Source: Palaemon carinicauda (Eukaryota > Arthropoda > Malacostraca > Decapoda > Palaemonidae). From it: a stretch of DNA of 64,000 nt. The position numbers were made by a program, and so were the translations under genes. The stretch covers positions 46,443,383 through 46,507,382 of the forward strand of contig NC_090751.1 in assembly GCF_036898095.1 (NCBI RefSeq), read 5' to 3'. Shown here one piece after another: positions 1 through 9,932 of the stretch. Under the pieces are notes generated by a model. It did no database searches. It saw nothing but the letters and a program-made list of their open reading frames with translations, and had not been told where the DNA came from. Within the stretch, counting starts at the first letter, position 1. Every line of letters begins with the position of its first letter.

Positions 1-1732
1 TTTTTTTTTTTTACTGCGCCAGGAACAGTTATTCAACGTCGCGCAGGGAAAAGTGAAATTTTTCTTTCGTGAGATTTCCCTGCGTTTACAGTTATGATTT
101 CCGTAAAATACTTACCTGCACTCCAGACGGCTTGCGACCAGTGAAAGGCACACCCTGCGATCTTCGCATCTGGAAACTCTTTTCTCAGAGCTGACCAAGT
201 AGCCGCCTCAAAATCCAAGACTATTCTCCTTACACACGCAGGTGTGATAAGTGCCTTTATTTTCTGGAAGAAACATAAAATGTATTACAATGTGTATCTA
301 ACATGCAGTATTGTGGATAAATTTACAGTATATTTTGTCATCAATATGGATATAAAATATAGCATATATAATTATAGCAAAAATGTTTACCTTGAACACT
401 TTCTTGTAATCCTTCTTTCGTCGCCTAGATATGAACAGAAATATCAGAGGGACTTGCTTTGTATCACCACTATCATTTCTTAGGAAGGCGTGAGCTGAAA
501 AAAGCTGCTCAAAGGCATCTTTGGAACGTAGAATTTTGAAAGTCCCATCGACATACCAGGTTTTTGCTTTTTTCAGCAGTTCCATCTGTGCCTCCGTGGC
601 AAATATAAGATGACGGGCACTGTCCCCTTTCAGGTCATGACGCAAAAACCCCAGTGGAAGGGCCTCCTCTTTGAGCTCAAAATCTTCGCTCCGTGGATCT
701 GGTGGTCTTTGAGCCTGGCGGCATCTGTTTGCTCGTCGGGCAATCAGGTCAGGGTTTTTAGATTGAAGTCATTAAGGTTTAGATGCTGACCAAATGCTGC
801 ATTCACCAAGGTTTTTGCCGACGTGAAGTTGTCTGTCACAGCGTCTGATTCCCCCTGTTTAGCTATGACAACTTTGTGATGTAAACCAAGGTCAGCAGGG
901 TGATCATGTGGATGGATACCACGACAAAAGGATCCGCCACGCTGACTTACTGTGGCTGAGCACCGTTTATTCTTGCTCCTGTGGCTACACCACCAGTACA
1001 CAGTGTTGCTGGTAGCTTTCTGAATGGATAAAAAAAAATTAATTTGCAAAGCAGGTATTTTAAGCCTCAAATTTATTATTTAGATGACTCATTTTTTTTC
1101 TTTTGTACAAACACTTTTTTTTATTTACAGTTGTATGTTACTCACACAATATGATCATACCTTTTGTATATAGCCATATCCAGTACTTTCTATGAGCATA
1201 TCCTTTCCCTTTGCTGGGTTCAGCTAGGGAACATTCATATGCTGTTCAGGTACGTTGACAGGGATGTTTACGCAGAAGGATTTTGTGTAGCCGCCTTCTG
1301 GCTCTGTCCTCATAGATGTGGCTTCGGCCATTATCACCTCACTGAAGAATTGCATTGTTCCCTCCATCAATGGCACTTGATTATGTAAATCTGTAATATT
1401 GTAATCCTCAGATTCTTGAGTTTCCATGGGAACGCCCGCCTCTCCTTCAGAGTACCTTGTGCACATAAATTCTCTATGTACTTCTCCATTTCTAACTTTT
1501 GCATACATGTACTTGGAGATACCTAAGGGGATACAAAATATGTCATTGTACTGCTCATTTTTTTTTTTTTTTTTCTTTCTTTCTTTGCCGGAGATAAAAC
1601 CAGGCTGACCAATAAATATATCTTACCAGTAATGCAAACTCTGTGTTGCCATTCTCCGCAGGAGTCGCAGTCAACTGTTTGGTGATGATTAAAAACTGGA
1701 TTATTACAATGAAGACAAGACGCAGAACTCAT
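1..1732 (-). pseudogene. MULE-type transposase relic with FLYWCH finger, copy 1
   Basis: This is a decayed, intron-containing Mutator-like (MULE) transposase on the minus strand, a nuclear DNA transposase family. In reading order it has a PHD-like cysteine exon (about 1628-1732, with the pairs CLHC and CDSC), a linker exon (about 1224-1520), a FLYWCH finger (about 920-1022, YWWC...C...HPHDH), the first transposase block with WYVDGTFK (about 560-590), and a block with DFE and the C-x2-HW signature GCAFHW (about 118-225). Plausible splice sites are visible: a donor near 1627 (gtaaga), an acceptor near 1022 (attcag), a donor near 393 (gtaaac), an acceptor near 270 (cttccag) and a donor near 118 (gtaagt). 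The second half, with the catalytic Glu, is absent because the relic ends in poly-T at the window edge. It lacks about 19 bp of the FLYWCH-start exon that copy 2 keeps, and has frameshifts around 640-740. The family call is confident; exact exon ends are estimates. Confidence 0.75.
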
Positions 1733-2220
1733 GATTACAATTTTATGTTAGGTCTGACTGACTAATTGAACTGGAGTTGGTTTACTTCTGAAAAGCCTTT
1801 GGTCCATCACCAGACCATGCTTACGATCTTCCTATTTCAGAATACCAGCTCAGAATAGTTTGAATAGTTTTTTAAATAGTTTGATAAAGAACACGTCGGT
1901 CTTACACTTGTTAAAATAATAATACCGGTAACCGCTAATTCGCTAATAACCGGTAATTCGCAGAATAACAATTACAAATATTGTTAAAGCACCATTATCT
2001 GCGAGCTGCTCTGCTTTATTTTGATATCGATCGTGCAGACAATGATTTTTTTACCTTTTTTCTTCACTCTTTCTTACCTTTCTCTTCTCACCTTTTTTTG
2101 TAACACTATTATTAATACTAGATCAATGTACAAATATTTTGTTTTTAATTATACCATAAAAGAACTAAGAATAACTAAATAATATTCTGTAAGATAGATA
2201 GATATGGACTAAATTTGTGT
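1733..2220. other. AT-rich spacer with no gene
   Basis: This is AT-rich DNA with an internal near-repeat of the form accggtaa..cgctaa (1924-1965) and runs of T. I see no coding potential. It recurs at about 32070-32541, so it belongs to the duplicated segment. Confidence 0.6.
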
Positions 2221-2406
2221 GGGTACATTTTGACTTCCAATTGGGTATGTTTTGACTTCCCATTGGGTACGTTTTGACTTTCCCATTGGGTACGTTTTGA
2301 CTTTCCCATTGGGTACCCGTTGGATACGTTTTGACTTCTGACTGGGTACGTTTTGACCAATTTTTTGGGGTACGTTTTGACTTGGGTACGTTTTGACTTG
2401 CACCCT
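2221..2406. repeat. Minisatellite, ~22-bp unit, ~9 copies
   Basis: This is a tandem array of an imperfect 22-23 bp unit with core gggtacgttttgacttccca. I count about nine units, some shortened (for example gggtacccgtt). It sits exactly where LINE-B homology to LINE-A starts on its right, replacing the first ~430 bp of the LINE 5' end. The copy 2 array is shorter (about six units). Minus-strand open frames across it (2175-2430) only reflect the repeat. Confidence 0.9.
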
Positions 2407-3694
2407 ATTGGATGATCTCAGCCACCCCAAAGATGGTTTGGATTTTTTGGCGGAACTATTCTCAAGGGTTGGGTCTTCGAAATCTAGGGGGATCCAATGC
2501 TTGGGTTAGGAAGTCCATTATTACAGATATGGGGAGGATGATTCCATAGTTTCTTGGTGCTATCCTTCGTGTAGGGTATGGAGTGGACCATCTGTTAAGT
2601 ATACCCTAATTGTGCTGATAGTGGAGAGTGCAAATTTCCTTTCTGACGTATGATACTCAATATTCTCAAGCAGGTAAATCTCCTAACCAACCCATAAACA
2701 AAAAACTACTCTCTCTAAAATGGATCCTTCTAATGACAAAACCCCCTCCCCTGGATATGCTGACTCTCCCCGGCACTGTTGACAACCTCTGGCAAGTCTA
2801 TTAAGGAAAATTCTCCTGACGTCTTGGGAACGAAAAAGGACCCACTCCTCCAGTGTTCAGAAGCATGATGGTAATGGGAGATAACTGAAAGTCATTCATA
2901 TATGTGATTTGCCAATAAGCTGTCATTATGAAGCGTTATGGATGACTTTTAAAAATGATGGTAAGATTACTGCAATAAGGATGAATTTCAAGGAAGAAAA
3001 TGGAAAATGGGAAAAATGGATCTGCTTTGATGATCATGAATAGGCCTTTAAAGCAATTTCTGAAATTACTAAATTAGAAATTGATAATAGTGTGATTACT
3101 GGAGCATTATGCAATGCTGCTCCGTGGAATCTTGATATATATTGCCCGAGTGACTGGTATCACACTGAATCTATGGACACGAAATTTAACTTGATATCAG
3201 AAAGAAAGCCTACTCCACCAATGTGGCTTATTGGAACCTCAAAGGGAGAAGACTATAATTATTTTGAATATAGGAAACTAATGCAAAAGAAAGTAGGCAA
3301 TATAGAACGTAGATACATATCTAGATATGGCAAGAAATCTATCTTCAATTCATGTCAAATCTAAAACGCAGTCTTTTATGCTAAATAATGTAAAGATGGA
3401 AGAAAATTTAATGGTAGATATCAAGCCGCACTTGAATTTTAGTTTTGGGAGAGTAGTAATTTTTCACATACCTTTATGATTTTAGTGAGGATGAAATCTT
3501 GGATATGTGTCCTAAAGAAATATGGAAATTTCATAAGATTCCCAGAACCACCATCATTATTTTAACATTTGAAAACCATGGTGTACCCTCTCATGTATAT
3601 ATAAAAACGAGAGAGTACCAGTTCGCATTTACCAACAGAAACCTTTGCAGTGTTACAATTGCCTCAAATCTGGGCATCCATCTAGGGTATGTAA

Positions 3695-3834
3695 TGTACC
3701 AACCGTGTGTCACACAATTGTACATAATTATTTTGTATATGTTATGCTTGTATCTGCGCTCTTCTCTCGCACTAAAAAGAACCTGAATGATCATGTCTCC
3801 AGTTTTTCTCTGTAATATTGTCTGTTTCTCGTAA
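3695..3834 (+). repeat. gypsy-1 outer LTR-start fragment
   Basis: About 140 bp starting TGTACCAACCGTGTGTCACA, nearly identical to 5864-6000. It joins the inverted pol directly at about 3834 with no polypurine tract between them. Confidence 0.85.
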
Positions 3835-3837
3835 ATG

Positions 3838-5886
3838 TTAAATAGGGCGCCCTGATCTAGAGAGGCGAACTGTAGGGGGGTCATCTGGTGGAAGATAAGC
3901 AGGTTTTAGACGATCAATGGAGACCCAGTCTTCTTTGCCCCGAATGTTTAGTAGGAATGCTTTCGGACTGCGTCGGATCACAAGGAAAGGGCCCGTGTAA
4001 GGGGGCGTTAGTGGTGGCTTGCTAGTGTCGTTGCGCAGGAAGACGTGCATTGCAGAGTGCAAGTCCGTTGGTATGTGATGCTTCGCTGGGGGCTTGTAAG
4101 TCTGGCGGCACGGAGTAAATTTTCCCACGACGTGACGTATGCGCTGGAGATCGTCGGAGGAGGTTGTAGAAGGAAAAAATTCGGCAGGGACGACCAACGG
4201 GTCGCCATACACCATTTCAGCTGCCGAGACGTCGAGGGCGTCTTTAGGAGTGGTCCTTAGTCCCAGGAGGACCCAGGGAAGCTGAGTAAACCAGTTGCAA
4301 TCCTTGCAACGGGACATCAAAGCTGCTTTGAGGGTGCGATGAAAACGTTCAACCATTCCATTGGCAGCGGGGTTGTAGGCCGTTGTCTGATGCAGGGTGA
4401 TGCCCAGGAGATTCGCTAATGACGTCCACAATTGAGAGGTGAAAGTGGTTCCCCTGTCAGAAGTAATATGCTCAGGGATACCGAATCTTGAAATCCATCC
4501 AGAGAGTAAGGCAGATGTACATGAGGCGGACGTTGCAGTTTCCATGGGAGTGGCTTCAGGCCAACGAGTGGAGTGGTCAATGACGGTAAACAGGTAACGA
4601 TGTCCTTGTGATGTGGGTAGGGGGCCTACAACATCGACGTGAATGTGTGCGAAACGACGCTGAGGTTGAGGAAAGGTGCCCACTCCTGAATCCATGTGTC
4701 GATGTACTTTGGAAGTTTGGCAAGAAGTACAGGCGCGGACCCAATCCTTAGCATCCTTAGAAATGCTGTGCCAAATGAACTTTGCCTTCAGCAGCTGTGC
4801 AGTAGAACGGCACGAGGGATGTGAAAGGCCGTGAATGAAATCAAACACCTGTCGGCGCATGGGAGCAGGAATCCAAGGTCGCGGTCTACCAGTACTGACG
4901 TCACAGAGGAGGGTGGTGTTGGAGTCTTCGAGGGGAAAGTCTTCCCAACGGAGGGACGTGCAGGATATCCTACAAGCTGGATACTCTGGATCCTGTCGTT
5001 GGGCTTCAGCCAGGGCGTTGTAATCCAATCCCAGTTGAACAGCAGCCAACGTGTTTCTTGACAGGGCATCGGCAACGGGATTCATTTTCCCAGGGACGTA
5101 TTGGAGGGTGCAATTGTATTCAGCCACGGCGGAGAGATGTCGGCGTTGACGGGCGGACCAGGCGTTAGACGGTCGAGTGAAGGCGTGCACCAGAGGCATG
5201 TGGTCTGTGCGAATGACGAAGGGCGTACCTTCTAAGAAATGGCGAAAGTGACGGACAGCTAAGTGCACCGCCAGCAATTCTCGATCGAAGGTAGAATAAC
5301 CCGATTCTGCCTTGGACAGTTTTCTGCTGAAGAAGGCCAATGGGCGGGGCGAGCCTTTGACCACCTGCTCGAGTACTGCACCAATAGCGACGTCGCTGGC
5401 ATCGGTGGAAAGAAGGAGAGGGGCGTGTGGGATAGGAAAAGTGAGAGCCGCAGCAGTTGATAGGGCCTTCTTTGCATTGCAGAAGGCTTCTTCTTGAAGG
5501 GGACCCCACTTCAGGTCCTTTGGCTTGCCCTTGAGGGAAGCGTAAAGGGGAGCAAGAGTGGCGGCAATGGCTGGCAGAAAACGGTGATAATAGTTGATCA
5601 TGCCCAAGAATTCCTGCAGAGCTTTGACGGTCGAGGGCGCGGGGAAGTTCTGAACGGCTGCTACCTTCTCAGGGAGGGGATGGACTCCTTCAGGAGTGAT
5701 ACGGTGCCCTAAGAACGACACTTCGTTGGCGCCAAAGGTACACTTGTCGTACCGGACTACAAGGCCGTTTTGTTGCAGGTGGTCGAGCACGATGCGCAGG
5801 TGACGGAGGTGTTCCTCTTTTGAGGAGGAGAACACAAGTATGTCATTTTTAGGGGGGGAGCCATGTACCAACCGTGTGTCACACAA
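3838..5886 (-). CDS. pol: gypsy-1 pol fragment: RT C-end, RNase H, integrase
   Basis: This is an uninterrupted 682-codon reading frame for the back half of a Ty3/Gypsy polyprotein. The first ~13 residues come from antisense LTR, so the retroelement homology starts at about residue 14 (NDILVF, where the second half of the RT YxDD box remains). In order it has: the RT thumb and connection (14-150); RNase H (about 155-275) with D162 (TDAS), E203, D228 (RTDH) and D273 (ADALS); the integrase H2C2 finger (H352, H356, C386, C389); the integrase core with D418, D477 and E513 (DD35E); and a GPY/F-like end (PYTGPF, 629-634). The RT palm, protease and gag fusion are missing, so it cannot support copying alone. 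All visible RNase H and integrase catalytic residues are intact, which suggests recent arrival. The family assignment is secure; expression is unlikely, as the start lies in antisense LTR. Confidence 0.88.
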   Translation of the reverse strand: MCDTRLVHGSPPKNDILVFSSSKEEHLRHLRIVLDHLQQNGLVVRYDKCTFGANEVSFLGHRITPEGVHPLPEKVAAVQNFPAPSTVKALQEFLGMINYYHRFLPAIAATLAPLYASLKGKPKDLKWGPLQEEAFCNAKKALSTAAALTFPIPHAPLLLSTDASDVAIGAVLEQVVKGSPRPLAFFSRKLSKAESGYSTFDRELLAVHLAVRHFRHFLEGTPFVIRTDHMPLVHAFTRPSNAWSARQRRHLSAVAEYNCTLQYVPGKMNPVADALSRNTLAAVQLGLDYNALAEAQRQDPEYPACRISCTSLRWEDFPLEDSNTTLLCDVSTGRPRPWIPAPMRRQVFDFIHGLSHPSCRSTAQLLKAKFIWHSISKDAKDWVRACTSCQTSKVHRHMDSGVGTFPQPQRRFAHIHVDVVGPLPTSQGHRYLFTVIDHSTRWPEATPMETATSASCTSALLSGWISRFGIPEHITSDRGTTFTSQLWTSLANLLGITLHQTTAYNPAANGMVERFHRTLKAALMSRCKDCNWFTQLPWVLLGLRTTPKDALDVSAAEMVYGDPLVVPAEFFPSTTSSDDLQRIRHVVGKFTPCRQTYKPPAKHHIPTDLHSAMHVFLRNDTSKPPLTPPYTGPFLVIRRSPKAFLLNIRGKEDWVSIDRLKPAYLPPDDPPTVRLSRSGRPI

Positions 5887-6000
5887 TTGTACATAATTAT
5901 TTTGTATATATTATGCTTGTATCTGCGCTCTTCCCTCGCACTAAAAAGAAGCTGAATGATCATGTCTCCGGTTTTGCTCTGTAATATTGTCTGTCTCTTG
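5851..6000 (+). repeat. gypsy-1 internal polypurine tract and LTR-start fragment
   Basis: The purine-rich tract agggggggagcca (5851-5863) is followed at once by TGTACCAACC (5864), the normal polypurine tract to LTR junction. It points along the plus strand, opposite to the flanking pol and gag, and separates them. Homology to 3695-3834 ends near 6000. Confidence 0.85.
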
Positions 6001-6532
6001 TGAAGTGGCTGTCCATAAGGGCGTCGGCTTTGGTCATCAAGTCCTGTATGGGTAAACTATCGACATCGGGTATGGTAGCGCGTACAGGTTCGGGTAAACG
6101 GCGTATCCAAAGGGCACGAAGTAGGTTCACCTCACGAGGAGAGCCGTCTGCGGCAGGTTGAAGGCGAGCGATACTGGTCATCTCCCTGAGGGCAAGCGAA
6201 GCCCTTTGGTCCCCCAACGGTTGTTGCGAGAGCTGAAAAAGCTTTGCTATACGGGCGGCTGGCGACGGCGAGTACTGCTGCAGAAGGTATGTTTAGAGGG
6301 CGTCATACGCTATTGGGGTGTCTCCTTGTTCACAAAGCCAGTCGGATATTTCTGGGAAGGTGTCCTCGGGTATCGCCGCGAGAACATAATCCGCTTTGGT
6401 GGTTGAGCGAGTCACGCCCCTGATACGAAACTGGACTTCTGCGCGCTGAAACCAAGCAAACGCCTCTCCGCTGGCAAACGATGAAAGTTTGAATGGAGCG
6501 GCCGCAGCACCAACTGCCGTAGAGTCCGTCAT
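5998..6532 (-). pseudogene. gag: gypsy-1 gag, N-terminal part
   Basis: This is the N-terminal capsid part of Gypsy Gag, which would assemble the virus-like particle. The start is ATG at 6530-6532. Typical features are FAWFQRAEVQFRIRGV, DYVLAAIPED and then ALREMTSIARLQPAADG; the frame is continuous to DALMDSHFT except for one TAA at about 6293-6295. It is cut off at about 5998 by the internal LTR fragment, so the nucleocapsid knuckle and protease are gone. Upstream on the same strand are the primer-binding sequence and LTR end. Confidence 0.8.
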
Positions 6533-6591
6533 AGTACCAACGATGAAGGAGCGAGGGGGTGGGGGTGGAAGGCGGTGGAAGCGAGTTGACT

Positions 6592-6640
6592 TCCGGGGTC
6601 ACCAATGTGTGGGTGTTCGTGTCACTCCGGGGTCACCAAT
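6592..6640 (-). other. gypsy-1 primer-binding-like site, tandemly doubled
   Basis: On the minus strand ATTGGTGACCCCGGA occurs twice, at 6592-6606 and about 6626-6640, 34 bp apart. The second copy directly follows the LTR end ...CTCGTCACA. A TGG-starting match just inside an LTR is the usual tRNA primer site; I cannot name the tRNA. Confidence 0.65.
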
Positions 6641-6720
6641 GTGACGAGCCGAGAGAGGGTTGTGAACTCAGTTGATTGCTTTCTGCCTTTGAGTTCACAA
6701 CCCTCTCTCGGCTTGTCACA
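6640..6720. repeat. 31-bp inverted repeat of LTR ends (hairpin)
   Basis: Arms 6640-6670 and 6690-6720 are reverse complements with one visible mismatch (cgagc against gcttg), separated by 19 bp. They are two copies of the LTR 3' end facing each other; the outer one is the element terminus next to the GTAA duplication. Confidence 0.92.
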
Positions 6721-7945
6721 GTAAAAACAAAGATTTGTGACTATTGTTCTGATCCTGACCATGGACCCTGCACTTCTATTACAAAGTGCACTAATTTCAA
6801 CCAAAATCACAAAACAACTTCTCAATATGTAATAGAAGTAGCAGCTGTTCAGAAGTCAGATGCAGAGCATATCAATGTGGAATATGCTAGGCGACTTCTA
6901 AGCAATACCAAAAGCTTTGCAAAGGCCTTAAAATCGAAGGATGCCAGACATCCAGAGAGAACTATAACATCAGCTAGACAAGATTATGGAAAATATTCCC
7001 CTCCAAAATCACCTTCTAAGGCTAACACCAGGCCTCCTACGTTGGATTCGGTGCCTAACGTCACAAAGGAACCAACTTCCTCTTAGTCTGCTACACCTCA
7101 GATAAACAACCCAAGGCTTTCATCTTGGTTAGCATCATTGCCAGATTTATGGAAGGAATCCCATACTAGAGAGCTATTGGATGCACCTGCCAAAATGGAG
7201 GTGCATAATCCTAATGGGTCTCCATCTTTTAATCAAATTAGAGCGAGACCACCATCCCTCTCCCTTCTTATGAGAAATGCAAAAGTACCTATTGCAAATA
7301 GGTCTTATATTTTATCTGGAAAAGATAAACCTTCAACAAACTTTAATCAACCAAAAATTCAAGTTGAGGTTCACCATCCCCCTCAAGAATTAGGTAAAAA
7401 GAACATTGAAAAGGCAAACGTGAAACCTAATTTATCAAGACCCTCTCTACAAAAGCTTGCAGGAAATAATGTTGAATCAAAAAAATGGCAATGGGGAGAC
7501 CTCATCCAAGATGTCTTCCAGAAATAATCCATAGTTTTCGTAATTTTGCAATGGAATTGTTAGGGTTTAAGGGGCAAATATGAAGAACTTAAGCTCCTTA
7601 TTCATGAGCACTCCCGTATAGTTTTATGTCTACAGGAGAGCAAGCTTGATGCTAATACTCAATGTCCTCGAGAGTATGTTAGCTATAGGACACCATATGA
7701 TCAGCAAACAGGGTGCCATGGCGGAAGTCTTAAGTTTGCCGAGATGTCCCCCAAATTGTACAAATTGATGTAGGGAGAAAATACACAATTTGCTCTATTT
7801 ATTTGCCTCGTAATGACAATATCTTATAAAATGATTTAGTAGAGGTGATTCAACACTTACCTCAACCTTTTCTCTTGTTGGGGAATTTTAATAGTAGACA
7901 TCCTTTATGGGGCGATGTTTTAGCAAACACGAGGGGCAATATCAT

Positions 7946-7948
<3 letters not shown>

Positions 7949-8004
<56 letters not shown>
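7949..8004. repeat. (TA)n microsatellite inside the LINE-B endonuclease
   Basis: About 28 TA/AT units interrupt the endonuclease-coding part of LINE-B. Copy 2 has only a short atcatatatatatatc at the equivalent place (about 35190-35205), and LINE-A reads atctcatcaattg there, so the tract grew within copy 1. Confidence 0.92.
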
Positions 8005-8006
<2 letters not shown>

Positions 8007-9244
8007 ATTGAGGAAAATGAGGATGTTGGACTCCTTGATACAGGAGAGCCCACACACTTTCATTTCCAGACAGGTACCTTTTCATGTATTGACTTATCAA
8101 TCGTAAGCTCTAATTGCCTTCTAGATTCCAATTGGAGGACATTAAATGATTGGCATACTAATGGTCATTCACCCTTCATTATAAACACCAACAAAGGTCC
8201 ACCTTTACAGAGATTGCCACGATGGAACATTGACAAGGCAGACTGAGATAAATTTCGTTAGCTAAGCAAAAATTGAAGGGATGCAGAACAGTTTAAAAGT
8301 GTTGACCATACCATAGACTTGGTGAATGGAACTCTCCATGCAGCAGGAGTCTATTCAATTTCCAAAACAACAATGTTATTCAAACGATAACCAGTCCCCT
8401 GGTGGTCTTCAGAAGTAACTGCCCTGCACAGAGCCACAAGAAAATCTCTTACCTCGATTGCGCGGACGGCGTACTGAGGAGAATTTGATTATATACAAGA
8501 AATGTAGAGCACAGTTTTGTCTTGCCATGAAAGAAGCTAAGCGCTAGTCATGGGTGTCTTTAGTTTCCTTTATTAAGAGTAGAACAACACCATCTATGTG
8601 GAGGAAAATAAAAAAGATAGCAGGCAAATTCACCCCAACCCACCACCAGTGTTGAAGGTGAATGGTCAGTATGTGACTGGAACAACTGAGGTTAGCAATG
8701 GCCTGGCTGATCATTTCTTAAATGTATCATGCAACTGTGTAGCAGCCCCTGGTCACCAGTATAGGGACATTGAAGAAAAGAAAATTTTAAATTTTGCAAC
8801 AGGAAGGGAAGAGTCATACAATTTTCCTTTTACTGAAAGACAATTTGATTCTGCACTTTCTACTTGTAAAGATACATCTCCTGGACCCAATGGAATTCCA
8901 TATGCAATGATTAAACATGTGCTTGTTAATACCAAGATATTTATTTTAAGCATTTTTAACAAGATGGCATGATCATAGTTATCCAAGCATTTGGGAACTA
9001 GCTATTATTTTAGCCTATTTAAAACCTGGTAAGGATAAGTTTTTACCAGCAAACTATCGACCAATTGCATTGACATCTTGTTATGTAAGGTCGTGGAGAA
9101 TATGGTCAATGCAAGACTGATGTGGTATTTTATCACCTATCCAATGTGAATTTTAAAAAATGCACTCAACAACTGTTGTGTTGATACGACTTAGTCCTCT
9201 ATTTGTGAAGCCTTTGCTTCCAAACAGCACTAACTTTCTTTTTG

Positions 9245-9932
9245 GAAAAGGTATATGATACTTCTTAAGGATATGGTATAGTTAAAACCATTCATAATTT
9301 GGGGTTATGAGGAGAGCTATCATTGTTCATTCAGTCATTTATTTCACATAGGTTTTTTCAAGTGCGAGTGGGGGAAGCTGTATCAGAGAGGAAATGTCAG
9401 GGAGGAGTTCCCCAGGGTAATGTGCTAAGTGTAATCCTATTTGCACTAACTATTAATGTGATACCCTTTTTCATTCCCCAAGATATACTCTCAATGCTAT
9501 TTGTAGATGATCCCTTTATCATTTTCTGGAGCTAAAATGGTAATTGTTGAGAGAAAATTGCAACTCTCAATTGATAAGTTTTTTTTTTTCTTTTTTACCT
9601 TGAAAAGGCATATGATACTTCTTAGAGATACGGTATAGTTAAAACCATTTATAATTTGGGATTATGAGGAGAGCTACCATTGTTCATTCAGTCGTTTATT
9701 TCACATAGATTTTTTCAAGTGAGAGTGGGGGAAGCTGTATCAAAGAAGAAATGTCAGGAAGGAGTTCCCCAGGGTAATGTGCTATGTGTAATCCTATTTG
9801 CACTAACTATTAATGGGATACCCTTTTTCATTCCCCAAGATATACTCTCAACGGTATTTGTAGATGATCCCTCTATCATTTTCTGGAGCTAAAATGGTAA
9901 TTGTTGAGAGAAAACTGCAACTCTCAATTGAT
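9245..9932 (+). repeat. Internal ~330-bp duplication in LINE-B with a T-rich junction
   Basis: The RT stretch at about 9245-9577 (from the tatgatacttctta region to caattgataag) is repeated at about 9602-9932. The two are joined by a T-rich spacer (9577-9600). Each half encodes the same GVPQGNVL...FVDD block. Copy 2 has the same arrangement (36430-36775, a T38 run, then 36818 onward), so the duplication predates the segmental duplication. Confidence 0.85.

Larger units (their letters stand above)
3695..6720. mobile_element. gypsy-1: rearranged Ty3/Gypsy LTR retrotransposon with inverted interior
   Basis: This insert is present only in copy 1. Its target is identified from copy 2 at 33940-33960. 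It starts TGTACCAACC and ends CTTGTCACA (TG...CA), with the 4-bp target duplication GTAA at 3691-3694 and 6721-6724. The outer ends read as an LTR start and an LTR end on the plus strand, yet gag and pol are on the minus strand. A second LTR start, preceded by a plus-strand polypurine tract (agggggggagcca, 5851-5863), lies inside at 5864-5998. The plus-strand order is LTR start, inverted pol C-half, PPT plus LTR start, inverted gag with primer site and LTR end, then LTR end. The end of gag, the protease and most of RT are missing. Confidence 0.85.
2720..7527 (+). pseudogene. LINE-B ORF1 remnant (nucleic-acid binding), split by gypsy-1
   Basis: ORF1 of LINE-B encoded the RNA-binding partner of the LINE ribonucleoprotein. 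The start is the ATG at 2720, aligned with the LINE-A ORF1 ATG at 37861. Recognisable pieces are 3092-3364 (DIYCPSDW, PPMWLI, then a basic EYRKLMQKKVG stretch), 3499-3690, and after gypsy-1 6725-7086 and 7138-7527. The second zinc knuckle remains as CDYCSDPDHGPC at about 6735-6770. The first knuckle is out of frame around 3650-3685 and interrupted by the gypsy insertion. In-frame stops lie at about 3041, 3362 and 7084. No function is retained. Confidence 0.75.

Noticed and set aside
2221..2406. CRISPR-like array
   Set aside because: The units are head-to-tail without unique spacers, and the context is eukaryotic.
2175..2430. Minus-strand open frames with KTYP/KRTQWE-like repeats as a repeat protein
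   Set aside because: The frames follow the 22-bp minisatellite, shift between units and break in copy 2.
5493..5712. Plus-strand open frames opposite gypsy-1 pol
   Set aside because: They are antisense shadows of the pol reading frame with no domain of their own.
3838..5886. Endogenous virus with an envelope gene
   Set aside because: Only gag and pol segments are seen; no envelope-like frame follows pol, which ends next to the LTR fragment.
3695..6720. Two separate solo-LTR-like insertions instead of one element
   Set aside because: A single GTAA duplication brackets the whole 3026 bp with TG...CA ends, and copy 2 has an empty site, so the block arrived as one unit.
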